The notes beneath the pieces were generated by a model that saw nothing but the letters and a program-made list of their open reading frames with translations, made no database searches and was not told the DNA's origin. From Prauserella endophytica (GTDB lineage Bacteria; Actinomycetota; Actinomycetes; Mycobacteriales; Pseudonocardiaceae): a DNA stretch of 64,000 bases. Positions 1 through 9,027 of this stretch are shown here, piece by piece (position 1 is the stretch's first letter; the number at the start of each line of letters is the position of its first letter). The stretch lies in the NCBI RefSeq assembly GCF_005146945.1, contig NZ_SWMS01000015.1:1-64000 (forward strand). The letters are read 5' to 3'. The translations under genes were made by a program, and so were the position numbers.

Positions 1-1
1 C

Positions 2-37
2 GCCATCCAAGCCGACCTCGCCAACCTCACCACTTGA
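2..37 (+). CDS. 3' end of a gene that begins before the window
   Basis: Reading from base 2 gives eleven codons (A-I-Q-A-D-L-A-N-L-T-T) followed by TGA. The codon use is typical of the region, and the next gene on the other strand ends shortly after, so this fits the tail of a plus-strand gene converging on the phosphatase operon. Nothing can be said about its function. Confidence 0.4.
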   Translation, partial: AIQADLANLTT

Positions 38-52
38 CCTCTATAGGAGCAT

Positions 53-93
53 CCTTCACTGCGCTGAACGCAGTGAAGGTGGCCTTCACTGCG
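53..93. repeat. CCTTCACTGCG hairpin repeat, possible terminator
   Basis: CCTTCACTGCG (53-63) and its exact reverse complement (69-79) form a perfect 11-bp stem with a 5-nt loop. A third copy follows directly at 83-93 and covers the stop codon of the phosphatase gene on the minus strand. The same 11-mer recurs in three copies near 61.0 kb. The hairpin lies between converging genes and could end transcription from both sides. I recall similar repeats between genes in Amycolatopsis genomes, but cannot check that here. Confidence 0.7.
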
Positions 94-1354
94 GACGGGA
101 CCCGAAGGCCTCCAGCCGCGCCGTGCCGTCGTAGCCGCCAGCGGGCGCGGGCAGGCCGAACAGCGCGCCCACCGTCGGGGCCACATCGATGGTCCTCGCC
201 TGCGCCGCCGAGGTGACCCCGGACCGCACCGAGGGGTGACCGCCCGCGACGAAGAACGGGATCGGCTCCGTCGCCGGATGCCCGTGGTTTCCGGGAATCG
301 GGTTGGACCACACCTGTGGGTCGGTGAACCGCCAGCCCGCACGGCAGAACACCACGAGGTCGCCAGCCTCCGGCCCGAGCCGCAGCTCCGCTGGCGAGTG
401 CGCCGACAGTACGCCCTCGGTGGCGAGCGCGAGCCGCCGCAGCCGCGCCACCGCGGCGGGCCGTTCCGCCTCGGGACCGGTGAAGGCGAGCAGGTCCGCA
501 CCGCCGTTCTGCGCGATCTCCACCTTGCCCGCGAGCGCCGCGTCGTCGTCCACACGCGACCGCAACGAGACCACGCGGTGCGGCAGCGACCAGTCCATCG
601 AATGGTCGGCCAGCACCACGAGCACGCTCGAGAGCCAGCGTCCGCTTCCCTTCAGCTCCGCGACGAACCGGCCCACCTGCAGATCCGCCGACCAGAGGGC
701 CGCCGTGCGGGCCGCCCGCAGCGTGGTGCCGGTGAGGTCGGCGTGGCCGACGCGGTCGATGTCGCCGAAGTTGGCGAACACGAGGTCAGGATCGGCCTCG
801 TCGACCATCGCGATCAGCGCGTCCACGGTCGCCAGGTCGGGAGCGTGCCCGGTGATCGGCAGGATCGGGAACGGCTCCCAGCGCACGCTCGCGCGCTCGC
901 CGAAGACGCCGTAGAGGTACTCCTTGCTCAGCACGCTGCCGGTGACGCGCCCCGCCGAGGCGAGCCGGTCGAGCACGGTCGGTGCGCGCAGGTCGGCGGG
1001 CTGGTCGAGGGTGCGCACGCGGCGCTGGGCGCGGTCGTACACCGAGTTCGCGGGCACGCCGGTGCGGTCGGGCCGCATCCCGCTCATCATCATCACGTGG
1101 TTGGGGATCGTCTCGGCCACGGCCAGCGAGCGCGCGGCGGGGTAGTTCGTCCCGTTCGCCCGCAGCTCGTGCAGGTTCGGGGTCAGCACCGGGTCGATCT
1201 CGTCGGCCCGCAGACCGTCCACCACGAGTACGTACACCCGTAGCGCACGCGGTCCCCGCTCCGCCCGTGCGGTGCCCGCCGCGGCGGAGAGCACCACGGT
1301 GGCGCCTGTGCCCGCGGCGGCGCGGAGCACCTGCCTGCGTGAGAGCGCGGTCAT
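86..1354 (-). CDS. Tat-exported alkaline phosphatase / nucleotide pyrophosphatase-type phosphoesterase
   Basis: This 422-residue protein starts with a twin-arginine signal (SRRQVLRAAAG) and an Ala-rich hydrophobic stretch ending near TARA, so export by Tat is likely. The mature part has the layout of the alkaline phosphatase/NPP superfamily: VVDGLRAD with the first metal-binding Asp, AETIPNH with the Thr nucleophile, FGDIDRVGHAD and LADHS with the paired Asp/His metal ligands, and GNHGHP with a late His. Such enzymes hydrolyse phosphomonoesters or phosphodiesters using two zinc ions. The ATG overlaps the TGA of the upstream PhoD gene (ATGA), so the two are probably translated together. The substrate cannot be told from sequence. 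Confidence 0.85.
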   Translation of the reverse strand: MTALSRRQVLRAAAGTGATVVLSAAAGTARAERGPRALRVYVLVVDGLRADEIDPVLTPNLHELRANGTNYPAARSLAVAETIPNHVMMMSGMRPDRTGVPANSVYDRAQRRVRTLDQPADLRAPTVLDRLASAGRVTGSVLSKEYLYGVFGERASVRWEPFPILPITGHAPDLATVDALIAMVDEADPDLVFANFGDIDRVGHADLTGTTLRAARTAALWSADLQVGRFVAELKGSGRWLSSVLVVLADHSMDWSLPHRVVSLRSRVDDDAALAGKVEIAQNGGADLLAFTGPEAERPAAVARLRRLALATEGVLSAHSPAELRLGPEAGDLVVFCRAGWRFTDPQVWSNPIPGNHGHPATEPIPFFVAGGHPSVRSGVTSAAQARTIDVAPTVGALFGLPAPAGGYDGTARLEAFGSRPQ

Positions 1355-2994
1355 CGCAGTGCCTCCCTCGCCCTCGTGACTCGCTGTGTGCCCGCGGACA
1401 CCGCGAAGGAGACGGAGTGCGCGGCGGGGCTCGCCGGATCCTTCCGGTCCGCGAGCACGAACCAGTCCATCCGCACGGCCGCGGGCGTCACCTCCAGCAC
1501 GGAGTAGCCGTGCGAGTCGAAGTCGAGGTGACGCACGTGCGGGTTGTTGAGCCGGATCGCCGCCTCGACCGCGAGCGAGCCCGTGCGCGGCGGCACCCCG
1601 AGGATCTCGTCGAGGTTGTCGCTCGTCACGGACGTGCAGACCAGCTCGGCGCCGACCGACTCGCGCGTGAGCGGGTAGGTCAGCGGATCGGCAGGCAGCT
1701 CCGCGGCCCACGCCGAGTGGATGTCGCCGGTGAGGAAGACCGTGTCGCGCACGCCGTGGTCGCGCAGGACGCCGAGCACCCTGGCGCGGTCGGCGGTGTA
1801 GCCGTCCCACTGGTCGACGTTGTAGGGCGGGCCGAGCAACGGCCCGAGCAGCCGCGAGAGCGCGTCCAGCTCCCGTGGGGCCAGCGTGGACGGGAACCGC
1901 ACCGGCGCGATCATCACGGGGTTGCCGACGAGCTTCCACTGCGTGCTCGCGGTGACCAGGCCGGAGGTGAGCCAGCTGAGCTGCTCCGCGCCCGCGATGG
2001 TGCGCTCCGGGTCGCCGATGGCCGGGTCGAACGGGTGCGCCGCCTGCCTGCTCCGGTAGGTCCGCAGGTCGAGCATCGACAGCTCCGCGAGCGTGCCGAA
2101 GGTGAGTCTGCGGTAGAGCCGCCCGCCCGGCTCGTAGCGCACCGGCATCCACTCGGCGTAGGCCTGTTGCGACGCGGCGCGGCGGTCCGTCCAGGTGCCC
2201 TCGGCGCCCTCGGTGTGGTTCTCGGCGCCGCCCGACCACGCGTCGTTGGCCGACTCGTGGTCGTCCCACGTGACGGCGAAGGGCACGCGGGCGTGCAGCG
2301 CCCGCAGGTCCGGGTCCGACTTGTACTGCGCGTGCCTGCGCCGGTAGTGCTCCAGCGTCGTCATCTCGACAGGCGGGTCGTGCGGGCGGACCGCGCCGTC
2401 CTCGGCGCCGTACTCGTAGAGGTAGTCACCGAGGTGCACCACGAGGTCGAGGTCGTCGCGCTCGGCGAGGTGGCGGTAGGCGGCGAAGTGACCGGACTGC
2501 AGGTTGGAGCACGAGACGACGCCGAAGCGGAGCCGTTCGACGGCGGCGCCGACGGCGGGCGCGGTCCGTGTGCGCCCGACCGGCGAGGCCGTGCCCGCGA
2601 CGGCGAAGCGGTACCAGTACCACGTGGCCGGCTCCAGCCCGGCGACGTCGACCTTGACGGTGTGGTCGCGGGCGGGCCCGGTAGTGACGCTCCCCCGCGC
2701 GGCCACACTCGTGAAGGCCTCGTCGCGCGCGATCTCCCAGCTGACCATGACCTCGGGTCCGAGCCCCGACCCTGGCACGGCCTCCGGGGCCGGCGTCACC
2801 CTGGTCCACAGGAGCACACCGTCGGGTAGCGGATCACCGGAGGCGACCCCATGGGCGAACGGGCCGGCCTCCTGCGCCGCCGCCGTCGGACCGAGCATTC
2901 CGGCGCCGGCGACCGCGGCCAGCGCACCCCCAGCGCGGAACATCTCGCGCCTGCTGAGCGAGTTCACGGGGGCACACATTTCACGAATCGTCAC
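1351..2994 (-). CDS. phoD: PhoD-family alkaline phosphatase/phosphodiesterase, Tat-exported
   Basis: The 547-residue product has a twin-arginine signal (SRREMFRAGG) followed by a hydrophobic region, then the PhoD N-terminal domain (FAHGVASGDPLPDGVLLWTR) and the metallophosphoesterase domain. Visible active-site motifs are a Cys in VVSCSN, HLGDYLYEYG, TWDDHESANDAW and LTGDIHSAW. PhoD enzymes use iron and calcium to release phosphate from mono- and diesters, including wall teichoic acid and phospholipid parts, outside the membrane. The start given is a GTG. An ATG seven codons downstream is equally possible, and neither has a good Shine-Dalgarno sequence. It is the first gene of a two-gene phosphatase operon. 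Confidence 0.9.
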   Translation of the reverse strand: MTIREMCAPVNSLSRREMFRAGGALAAVAGAGMLGPTAAAQEAGPFAHGVASGDPLPDGVLLWTRVTPAPEAVPGSGLGPEVMVSWEIARDEAFTSVAARGSVTTGPARDHTVKVDVAGLEPATWYWYRFAVAGTASPVGRTRTAPAVGAAVERLRFGVVSCSNLQSGHFAAYRHLAERDDLDLVVHLGDYLYEYGAEDGAVRPHDPPVEMTTLEHYRRRHAQYKSDPDLRALHARVPFAVTWDDHESANDAWSGGAENHTEGAEGTWTDRRAASQQAYAEWMPVRYEPGGRLYRRLTFGTLAELSMLDLRTYRSRQAAHPFDPAIGDPERTIAGAEQLSWLTSGLVTASTQWKLVGNPVMIAPVRFPSTLAPRELDALSRLLGPLLGPPYNVDQWDGYTADRARVLGVLRDHGVRDTVFLTGDIHSAWAAELPADPLTYPLTRESVGAELVCTSVTSDNLDEILGVPPRTGSLAVEAAIRLNNPHVRHLDFDSHGYSVLEVTPAAVRMDWFVLADRKDPASPAAHSVSFAVSAGTQRVTRAREALR

Positions 2995-3003
2995 GAGTTG
3001 TCA

Positions 3004-3017
3004 CTACTGCTCAGTAG
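3004..3017. promoter_or_regulatory. CTACTG-CT-CAGTAG inverted repeat in a divergent promoter region
   Basis: A six-base inverted repeat with a 2-nt spacer lies just upstream of phoD (minus) and about 150 nt before the EAL-GGDEF gene (plus). A second small palindrome, GTTC-TGCT-GAAC on the minus strand, follows directly. The position suits an operator, but no clear PHO-box direct repeat was seen, so the regulator is unknown. Confidence 0.3.
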
Positions 3018-3168
3018 CTGTTCAGCAGAACTTCAGCTGGATGGCCTAAACAAGAAGCGCGGAGCGGCGCGAGCCAGCTTGATCGGCCGTTATTCCTGTG
3101 TAACGATCGGGCTGTTTTTCACTGAAATGGGCCAAAAGCGGGTGAAGTTTTCGGGCGTGGGAGTCGGT

Positions 3169-4857
3169 GTGAACCAAGTTCGCTTCGCGTTCCAGCCGCT
3201 GTACAGCCTGCACACTGGTGGGGTCGTGGCGGTCGAGGCACTGGCCCGTCCCGCCTCCGGAGGCGTCGGCGACCTGCTCGGCTCCGCCCTGCGCCGGGGA
3301 AGGCTCGTCGAGGTGGACGTGGGCCTCGCCGCCCGCGCCGTGCTGGACGAGGCACCGCACGCGACCCTGCTTCCCCTGCATCTCAACGTGACGGCGCTCA
3401 CTGCGGCCGCCCCCAAACCCGCGCTGCAGCCGCTCTTCGACGCGCTCGGCGAGACCAGCCGCAGACCCCGCGAGATCGTCCTGGAGATCGGCCCGCCCTT
3501 CCACGGCATCGCGCCCGCCGCCCTGCTCTCCGGGATGGCCCGGCTCGGCGAGCTCGGCTTCCGGCTGGCCTTCGACGGCCTCGGCGCGGGTGATCTTCCC
3601 CTCAATCTGCTCGCCGAATCGCGGGTGGACCTGGTCAAGCTGGACCGTACGACCCTGCGCCGCCTTCCCGACGACCCGGCGACGGTCGCCCTCGTCGAGT
3701 CGCTCGTCCACTTCGCCGCCCGCACCGACCTCCGGCTCGTCGCGACGGGCATCGAGACCGAGGACCAGCTCAACACCGTCCGCAGGCTCGGTATCCGGGT
3801 GGTGCAGGGCAACCTCTTCGCACCCGCCCGCGGAGGCATGGCGCCGATGGGCGCGGCGACGCTGGCCACGCCCGACGGCCAGGAGGGACCACCCTCGTTC
3901 ACGCCGACGAGCGCGCCGACCGTGAAGGACTTCCTGCGGCCAGCCACGACCCTGCCCGCCGAGGCGACGTGCGAGGAGGTCCGCAACGTCCTCGTTGACA
4001 ACGACGCGCCGACCGGCATCATCGGTCTCGACGAACAGGGCCGTCCACAGTGGTCGATCGACCGCACACGGTTCCTGCTCGCGGTCACGGGACCGTTCGG
4101 TCACGCCCTGCACGCCAACCGCCCCGCCGAGCGCCTCGCCGACGCACCGCACGTGATCCGCCACGGCGCCGCCGCGCTGGAACTGCTCGACCTGGTCACC
4201 GACGCCGACTGGGACCGCACCGCCGACGACGTGGTGGTGATCGACGACGCGGGGCGCTGCCAGGGCGTGGTGCTGGTGCACGAGGTGGTGCGCGGGCTCG
4301 CCGACGCGAAGATCGAGGAGGCGGCCGCGCTCAACCCGCTCACCCGGCTGCCGGGCAGCGACTCGGTGGCTCGGGCCGTGGACCGGCGCATCGCCGCGGG
4401 ACAGCCGCTCGTGGTGGGCTGGCTCGACGTCGACTCCTTCAAGAAGGTCAACGACACCGTGGGGTTCGCGGCGGGCGACGACCTGATCCGCGCCCTCGGC
4501 CGCAAGCTCACCGACCTGGCGACGAACCTCGGCGGCGTCACGGTGAGCCACGTGGGCGGCGACGACTTCCTCATCGCCTGCGACATCGACAAGATCACGA
4601 CCGTGGCCGACGGGCTGCTGGACAGCCGGTGGTACGCGGAGGGGCTGCCCGTGACGGTGTCACTCGCGACGCTGGTCTGCGCGGGCTCGTCCGTCGGCTC
4701 GTACCGGGAGATCTCGCGGCTGCTCGCCCCGTTGAAGAAGCACGCCAAGGACGTGACCGGCTCGAGCTGGGTCAACAGCTGGCCCGGCACCGACCGCATC
4801 GAGGTGCTGCGGGGCATCAACTCGCAGCGAATGCCGAGGCAGCGCCCGGCAAGCTGA
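3169..4857 (+). CDS. EAL-CBS-GGDEF signalling protein (c-di-GMP metabolism or sensing)
   Basis: The GTG at 3169 is chosen because GGGAG lies 6 nt upstream; an ATG at 3127 is possible. The 562-residue soluble protein has an EAL domain (about 1-235), a CBS pair (about 245-385) and a GGDEF domain (about 390-540). No membrane segments are visible. The EAL part keeps EALAR, KLDR and QGNLF, but the usual DDFGTG loop reads DGLGAG, losing one catalytic Asp. The GGDEF signature reads GGDDF. The domain order is the reverse of the common GGDEF-EAL arrangement. Hydrolysis is therefore doubtful, and the protein may be a cyclase or a nucleotide-controlled sensor through CBS. It stands alone, closed by a strong terminator. 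Confidence 0.85.
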   Translation: MNQVRFAFQPLYSLHTGGVVAVEALARPASGGVGDLLGSALRRGRLVEVDVGLAARAVLDEAPHATLLPLHLNVTALTAAAPKPALQPLFDALGETSRRPREIVLEIGPPFHGIAPAALLSGMARLGELGFRLAFDGLGAGDLPLNLLAESRVDLVKLDRTTLRRLPDDPATVALVESLVHFAARTDLRLVATGIETEDQLNTVRRLGIRVVQGNLFAPARGGMAPMGAATLATPDGQEGPPSFTPTSAPTVKDFLRPATTLPAEATCEEVRNVLVDNDAPTGIIGLDEQGRPQWSIDRTRFLLAVTGPFGHALHANRPAERLADAPHVIRHGAAALELLDLVTDADWDRTADDVVVIDDAGRCQGVVLVHEVVRGLADAKIEEAAALNPLTRLPGSDSVARAVDRRIAAGQPLVVGWLDVDSFKKVNDTVGFAAGDDLIRALGRKLTDLATNLGGVTVSHVGGDDFLIACDIDKITTVADGLLDSRWYAEGLPVTVSLATLVCAGSSVGSYREISRLLAPLKKHAKDVTGSSWVNSWPGTDRIEVLRGINSQRMPRQRPAS

Positions 4858-4909
4858 GCCCCCGCCCACTGCCCGTCCGCAGCGATGTGGAACCCCCTCG
4901 CGAAAAGGT

Positions 4910-4950
4910 GAGTGCCCCGGTGCTGCTGGGGGTTCAGCACCGGGGCACTC
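4910..4950 (+). terminator. strong hairpin terminator after the EAL-GGDEF gene
   Basis: A perfect 16-bp stem (4910-4925 with 4935-4950) encloses a 9-nt loop, 52 nt after the stop codon. No U-run follows, as is usual in high-GC actinomycetes. Confidence 0.85.
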
Positions 4951-5112
4951 CTCACATGCCAGGGCGCCCTGGGGAGGGGGCTGTGGGCGCCCGGCAGGCC
5001 AGCAAACGTGAAAGTCTTTACGTTCGCTTCATGTTTGAGCATACGCCATGCGTGCTCGTTTGCATAGGTTTCCATCGCTGTGCATCGCCTGTGCGGACCG
5101 CTAGAGTGGGTG

Positions 5113-5303
5113 TGCTGGTGGTTCGCCGGACCGTACGGCCCGGCGAGGCAAGAGGGAACCTGGTGCGAGTCCAGGACTGCCCCCGCAGCGGTGAGCGGGA
5201 ACGACCGCCGTCATGACGCACTGGGCACACGTGCCTGGGAAGCGACGGCCAGTAGGCGCGCCGGAGGTGTCCGGTGGGTGCCCGCGAGTCCGAATACCTG
5301 CCA
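5113..5303 (+). ncRNA. cobalamin (B12) riboswitch controlling metE
   Basis: The region shows the conserved cobalamin-riboswitch blocks in order: AAGAGGGAACCTGGTGCGA, the CCCCCGCAGCGGTGA core, GGAAGCGACGGCCAGTAG, and the closing GCGAGTCCGAATACCTGCCA. A plausible -10 (TAGAGT, 5102-5107) lies just before it. The downstream gene is the B12-independent methionine synthase, the classical target that is switched off when adenosyl- or methylcobalamin is available. Confidence 0.95.
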
Positions 5304-5307
5304 CCGC

Positions 5308-5330
5308 CGCGCGCACCGCCGGTGCGCGCG
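5308..5330 (+). promoter_or_regulatory. GC hairpin of the riboswitch expression platform
   Basis: A 10-bp GC-only stem (5308-5317 with 5321-5330, loop GCC) directly follows the aptamer and ends about 20 nt before the metE ribosome binding site (GAGGAGAG). It could act as a terminator or form part of a fold that hides the binding site. No U-run follows, so translational control is somewhat more likely. Confidence 0.55.
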
Positions 5331-5359
5331 TGCCCGCAACCGCTCGCGAGGAGAGAGCC

Positions 5360-7672
5360 GTGGCAGAAACGCACGACAGTCATGCCCTGAATCCGGACAT
5401 CGGCGCCACCGTGCTGGGATACCCGAGGATCGGTCCGCGCAGGGAGCTCAAGAAGGCGCTCGAGTCCTACTGGGCCGGCAGCACCGGCGTGGCCGAGCTG
5501 GAGGCCACCGCGGCCGCGCTGCGCCGCTCGACGTGGGAGAGCTTGCGCGCAAGCGGACTGGATTCCGTTCCGGGCAACACGTTCTCGTTCTACGACCACC
5601 TGCTGGACACCGCGCAACTCTTCGACGCGGTACCCGAGCGCTACCGCGGCTTGTCCACGGTGGATTCCTACTTCGCGATGGCGAGGGGACGGCCAGGGCT
5701 CAGCCCGCTGGAGCTGACCAAGTGGTTCGACACGAACTACCACTACCTGGTGCCCGAGCTGTCGCCGGGCACCAGGTTCCGGCTGGCGACGGACAAACCG
5801 CTCGCCGAGTACCGGGAGGCGGCCGGACTCGGGATCAGCACCCGACCGGTGCTGCCAGGACCGCTGACGTTCCTGCTGCTCGCAAAGCCGTCGCCCGGCT
5901 CCCCCGCCGGTTTCCGCACCCTGGACCTGCTCGACGGCTTGCTCGACGCCTACGCGGAGCTGCTGGGCCTGTTGGCCGCAGAGGGCGTCGCGTGGGTACA
6001 GCTCGACGAGCCCGCGTTCGTCGCCGACCGCACGCCGGAGGAACTGCGGGCGCTCGCATCCGCCTACACGCGCCTGTCCGCACTGCGCGCCCGGCCCAGC
6101 ATCCTGGTGGCCGGCTACTTCGGCAGGCTCGGCGACGCGCTCGGGGTGCTGGCGGGCACCGGCGTCGAGGGCCTCGCCGTCGACCTGGTGAGCGACGAGC
6201 GGGCGCTGACGGAGCTGACGGCCGAGCGGCGCCTGCGCGACAAGACCGTGGTCGCCGGGCTCGTCGACGGGCGCAACGTGTGGCGCACGGACCTGCGCGC
6301 CGCGGTGCGCACGGCGGCGGCCCTGCTGGGCTCGGTACGCGATCTCGGTGTCTCCACCTCCTGCTCGTTGCTGCACGTGCCCTACGACCTGGACGCGGAG
6401 CGCGGCCTCGATCCCGTTGTGCGGCAACGGCTCGCGTTCGCCGAGCAGAAGGTGGCCGAGGTCGTGACCATCGCTCGTGCGCTGCGCGAGGGCGCCGATG
6501 CCGTGGCGGGCGAGCTGGCCCACGCGGACGAGGTGACCCGTCTCGCGGGCAGGCGGGACGACCAGGTTCGCGCGCGGATCAGCGCGCTGCGCCCGGAACA
6601 CCGGCGCAGGCCCGGCTTCGGGCGACGTGCCGCCGCGCAACGCGAACGCCTGCGCCTGCCCGATCTGGCCACTACGACGATCGGCTCGTTCCCGCAGACG
6701 CCCGAGGTGCGCGCCGCACGGGCGGGGCTGCGCGCGGGCCGCATCGACGAAGCCCGGTACACGGCCGCCATGCGGGCCGAGATGGAGCGGGTGGTGCGCC
6801 TCCAGGAGGACATCGGACTGGACGTGCTGGTGCACGGCGAGCCCGAGCGCAACGACATGGTGCAGTACTTCGCCGAGCGGCTCGACGGCTTCGCGGCCAC
6901 CGAGCACGGCTGGGTGCAGTCGTACGGATCCCGTTGCGTACGCCCGCCGATCCTGCACGGCGACGTGTCCCGGCCCCGCCCCATCACGGTCGAGTGGAGC
7001 ACCTACGCGCAGTCGCTCACCGACCGGCCGGTGAAGGGCATGCTGACCGGACCCGTGACGATGCTGGCGTGGTCGTTCGTCCGCACCGACCAGCCGCTCG
7101 CCGAGACCGCGGACCAGGTGGCGCTCGCGCTGCGCGACGAGGTCGCGGACCTGGAGCGCGCCGGGCTGCGCATCGTCCAGGTCGACGAGCCCGCACTGCG
7201 CGAGCTGCTGCCACCACGGCAGGACCGGCAGCAGGAGTACGTGGACTGGGGCATCGCCGCGTTCCGCCTCGCGACCGCGGGCGTTTCCGACGCCACGCAG
7301 ATTCACACGCACCTGTGCTACTCCGAGTTCGGCGACGTCATCATGGCGATCGACGCGCTCGACGCCGACGTGACCTCACTGGAGGCGGCACGGTCCAATA
7401 TGGAGGTCCTGCGTGACCTCGCCGCGATCGGGTTCGGCCGTGCCGTGGGACCAGGTGTGTACGACATCCACTCGCCCCGCGTGCCGGACAGCGAGGAGAT
7501 GCGCAAGGCGCTCGCGGCCGCCGTGGCGGTGCTGCCGGCCGAACGGTTGTGGGTCAACCCGGACTGCGGGCTGAAGACGCGGCGCTATCCGGAGATCGAG
7601 CCCGCGCTGCGGGCGCTGGTCGAGGCGGCGCACGCAGCACGTCAGGAGTCCGCTTCGGCGAGCCTGCGGTAG
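5360..7672 (+). CDS. metE: cobalamin-independent methionine synthase
   Basis: The 770-residue protein has the MetE family length and both (beta-alpha)8 halves. It transfers a methyl group from 5-methyltetrahydropteroyl-triglutamate to homocysteine to make methionine in the cytosol. Family motifs include the N-terminal [17 protein letters not shown], the C-terminal [23 protein letters not shown], and the zinc-binding HTHLCYSEF and NPDCGLKTR, which supply His and Cys ligands. The GTG start follows GAGGAGAGAGCC. It is expressed from the B12 riboswitch upstream. Its 3' end overlaps the next, converging gene by 31 nt. Confidence 0.97.
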   Translation: MAETHDSHALNPDIGATVLGYPRIGPRRELKKALESYWAGSTGVAELEATAAALRRSTWESLRASGLDSVPGNTFSFYDHLLDTAQLFDAVPERYRGLSTVDSYFAMARGRPGLSPLELTKWFDTNYHYLVPELSPGTRFRLATDKPLAEYREAAGLGISTRPVLPGPLTFLLLAKPSPGSPAGFRTLDLLDGLLDAYAELLGLLAAEGVAWVQLDEPAFVADRTPEELRALASAYTRLSALRARPSILVAGYFGRLGDALGVLAGTGVEGLAVDLVSDERALTELTAERRLRDKTVVAGLVDGRNVWRTDLRAAVRTAAALLGSVRDLGVSTSCSLLHVPYDLDAERGLDPVVRQRLAFAEQKVAEVVTIARALREGADAVAGELAHADEVTRLAGRRDDQVRARISALRPEHRRRPGFGRRAAAQRERLRLPDLATTTIGSFPQTPEVRAARAGLRAGRIDEARYTAAMRAEMERVVRLQEDIGLDVLVHGEPERNDMVQYFAERLDGFAATEHGWVQSYGSRCVRPPILHGDVSRPRPITVEWSTYAQSLTDRPVKGMLTGPVTMLAWSFVRTDQPLAETADQVALALRDEVADLERAGLRIVQVDEPALRELLPPRQDRQQEYVDWGIAAFRLATAGVSDATQIHTHLCYSEFGDVIMAIDALDADVTSLEAARSNMEVLRDLAAIGFGRAVGPGVYDIHSPRVPDSEEMRKALAAAVAVLPAERLWVNPDCGLKTRRYPEIEPALRALVEAAHAARQESASASLR

Positions 7673-8742
7673 ATCACGGCCTGCTGCCGCAACCGTTCGG
7701 CGTCACCGTCGCGGTCCTCGTCGTCGAGCCGGTCGGCGAGCTGGTCGGCGTCGTCGGCCAGCCGGTGCAGTTCCGCAGGCGACTTGCCCTCGGCGATGAG
7801 CCGGGCCTGCTCGGCCGCGTGCCGCGACGCGGCCGAGCAGACCTCCCGCGCGGCCGGGGGAAGGGCACATTCGAGGGCGTCCCGGCGGAACACCTCCCGA
7901 ATCTGGCCTGCCGCACGGGCGAGGACACCGGCGAGCGCGGCCGGCACCCCGGCGTCGTGCTCGGCGGCGTCGTAGTCGTCCCACAGCGCGGTGGTGCCGA
8001 ACGGTCCCACGCTGTCAACGGGATGGACCCAGTGACCGTCGGACACGCTCGCGTAGCCGTCGTTCGCTTCGATGCCTGCCACGCGGGCGAGCGGCAGGCC
8101 GGAACCGTCCACAATGGTCCCGGCAAGCTCCTCGGCCCGGATGCGGGCCTCCCCCGGACCGGCCAGGAACAACACCTTCTGCCGCACCTTCCAGTACGAC
8201 AACCGGATTCCGGGTGGGAACGGGCCGCGCGCGGCGAGTGCGGGCTCACTCCGCTCGCCGTGCCGGGCGAGCAGGCGCGCGCGGCCCGAGGTCAGTGCGT
8301 CGGCGTAGTGCTCGACGTGAGCGCGTTCGAACGGCCCGTACGGCGCCCTGTCGCCGAGGTGCGCGAGTGCGGCACGCGGGTAGTCGCCGTCGAGGAACTC
8401 GCGCTGCTCCGCCGGCAGGTGCTCGCACGGCACCGGGGCCTCCACGAAGTACAGCGACGGCCGGTCGCCGGTGCGGTGGAAGGGATGCCGCAGGTAACCG
8501 GCGAGCCGCACCTGCGCGTCGTCGGCGTCGAGGGCCGCCGCGCGAACCTCGAGCCACGCGACCCACAGCCGCACGGCCCTGCCGCGCCGCCGCCGTTCCC
8601 ACGCCTCGACGTCCGCCGCCTCCTGGCGCGCCCGGCAGGCGAGGTCGCTCCAGTCGTCGTCGGCGAAGCGGCTCACCCGGCGTCGTGCGTCCTCGACCGC
8701 CCTCGCCAGGCGCGCCCAGTCGCCGGCGCCGCTCATGCTCAC
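7642..8742 (-). CDS. conserved hypothetical protein, 366 residues
   Basis: No domain was recognised. The GTG at 8742 is chosen because GGAGG lies 6 nt upstream; an ATG two codons later is also possible. The protein is soluble, rich in Arg, Ala and Glu, with likely helical N- and C-terminal thirds. The C-terminus ([20 protein letters not shown]) has coiled-coil character. A central segment with conserved-looking [14 protein letters not shown] and [20 protein letters not shown] suggests a beta-rich core. It has its own transcript, convergent with metE and overlapping its last 31 nt. Confidence 0.75.
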   Translation of the reverse strand: MSMSGAGDWARLARAVEDARRRVSRFADDDWSDLACRARQEAADVEAWERRRRGRAVRLWVAWLEVRAAALDADDAQVRLAGYLRHPFHRTGDRPSLYFVEAPVPCEHLPAEQREFLDGDYPRAALAHLGDRAPYGPFERAHVEHYADALTSGRARLLARHGERSEPALAARGPFPPGIRLSYWKVRQKVLFLAGPGEARIRAEELAGTIVDGSGLPLARVAGIEANDGYASVSDGHWVHPVDSVGPFGTTALWDDYDAAEHDAGVPAALAGVLARAAGQIREVFRRDALECALPPAAREVCSAASRHAAEQARLIAEGKSPAELHRLADDADQLADRLDDEDRDGDAERLRQQAVIYRRLAEADS

Positions 8743-8936
8743 GGCACTCCTCCATCCGCTTCCGGTGAGGCGTGTCGCGGCAGCGCACACGCGGCGAGTC
8801 TCTCGGCCCACCCGACCTCCCCACAGTGACCACCCCGGCTGCACCGGCGACGCGACCGCGATCCAGGGGGTTTTCACGGCCGCGACCACCGGGGGCTAAC
8901 GTGACAGGTGTCAACAGCACGTAGCCACGGCCAAAT

Positions 8937-8964
8937 GTAGCGCGCTACGTAGGTAGTCCGCTAC
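8937..8964. promoter_or_regulatory. tandem palindromes GTAGCGCGCTAC and GTAGTCCGCTAC
   Basis: A perfect 12-bp palindrome (8937-8948) is followed at a 16-nt interval by a near copy (8953-8964), 64 nt before the start of the broken XRE/DUF5753 gene. A closely similar pair occurs at 10986-11012. The arrangement is typical of a repressor operator; the cognate regulator is probably one of the two local XRE proteins. Confidence 0.5.
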
Positions 8965-9027
8965 ACCTCGGCGTGGCCTATTCGGGTGAATGCGCGCGCA
9001 TGTCACCCCACGCCGAGAGGTGGCCAC

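Noticed and set aside
86-2269. Very long open frame on the minus strand spanning the phosphatase and much of phoD
   Set aside because: The part upstream of 1354 is the out-of-frame shadow of phoD; only the segment from 1354 down has a Tat signal and family motifs.
3004-3050. PHO boxes controlling phoD
   Set aside because: Only palindromes are seen; the 11-nt direct repeats with GTTCA expected for PhoP binding are absent.
5080-7416. Open frames of over 750 codons on both strands across metE
   Set aside because: They are Arg/Pro/Gly-rich shadows caused by high GC; metE itself has full family motifs and the riboswitch.
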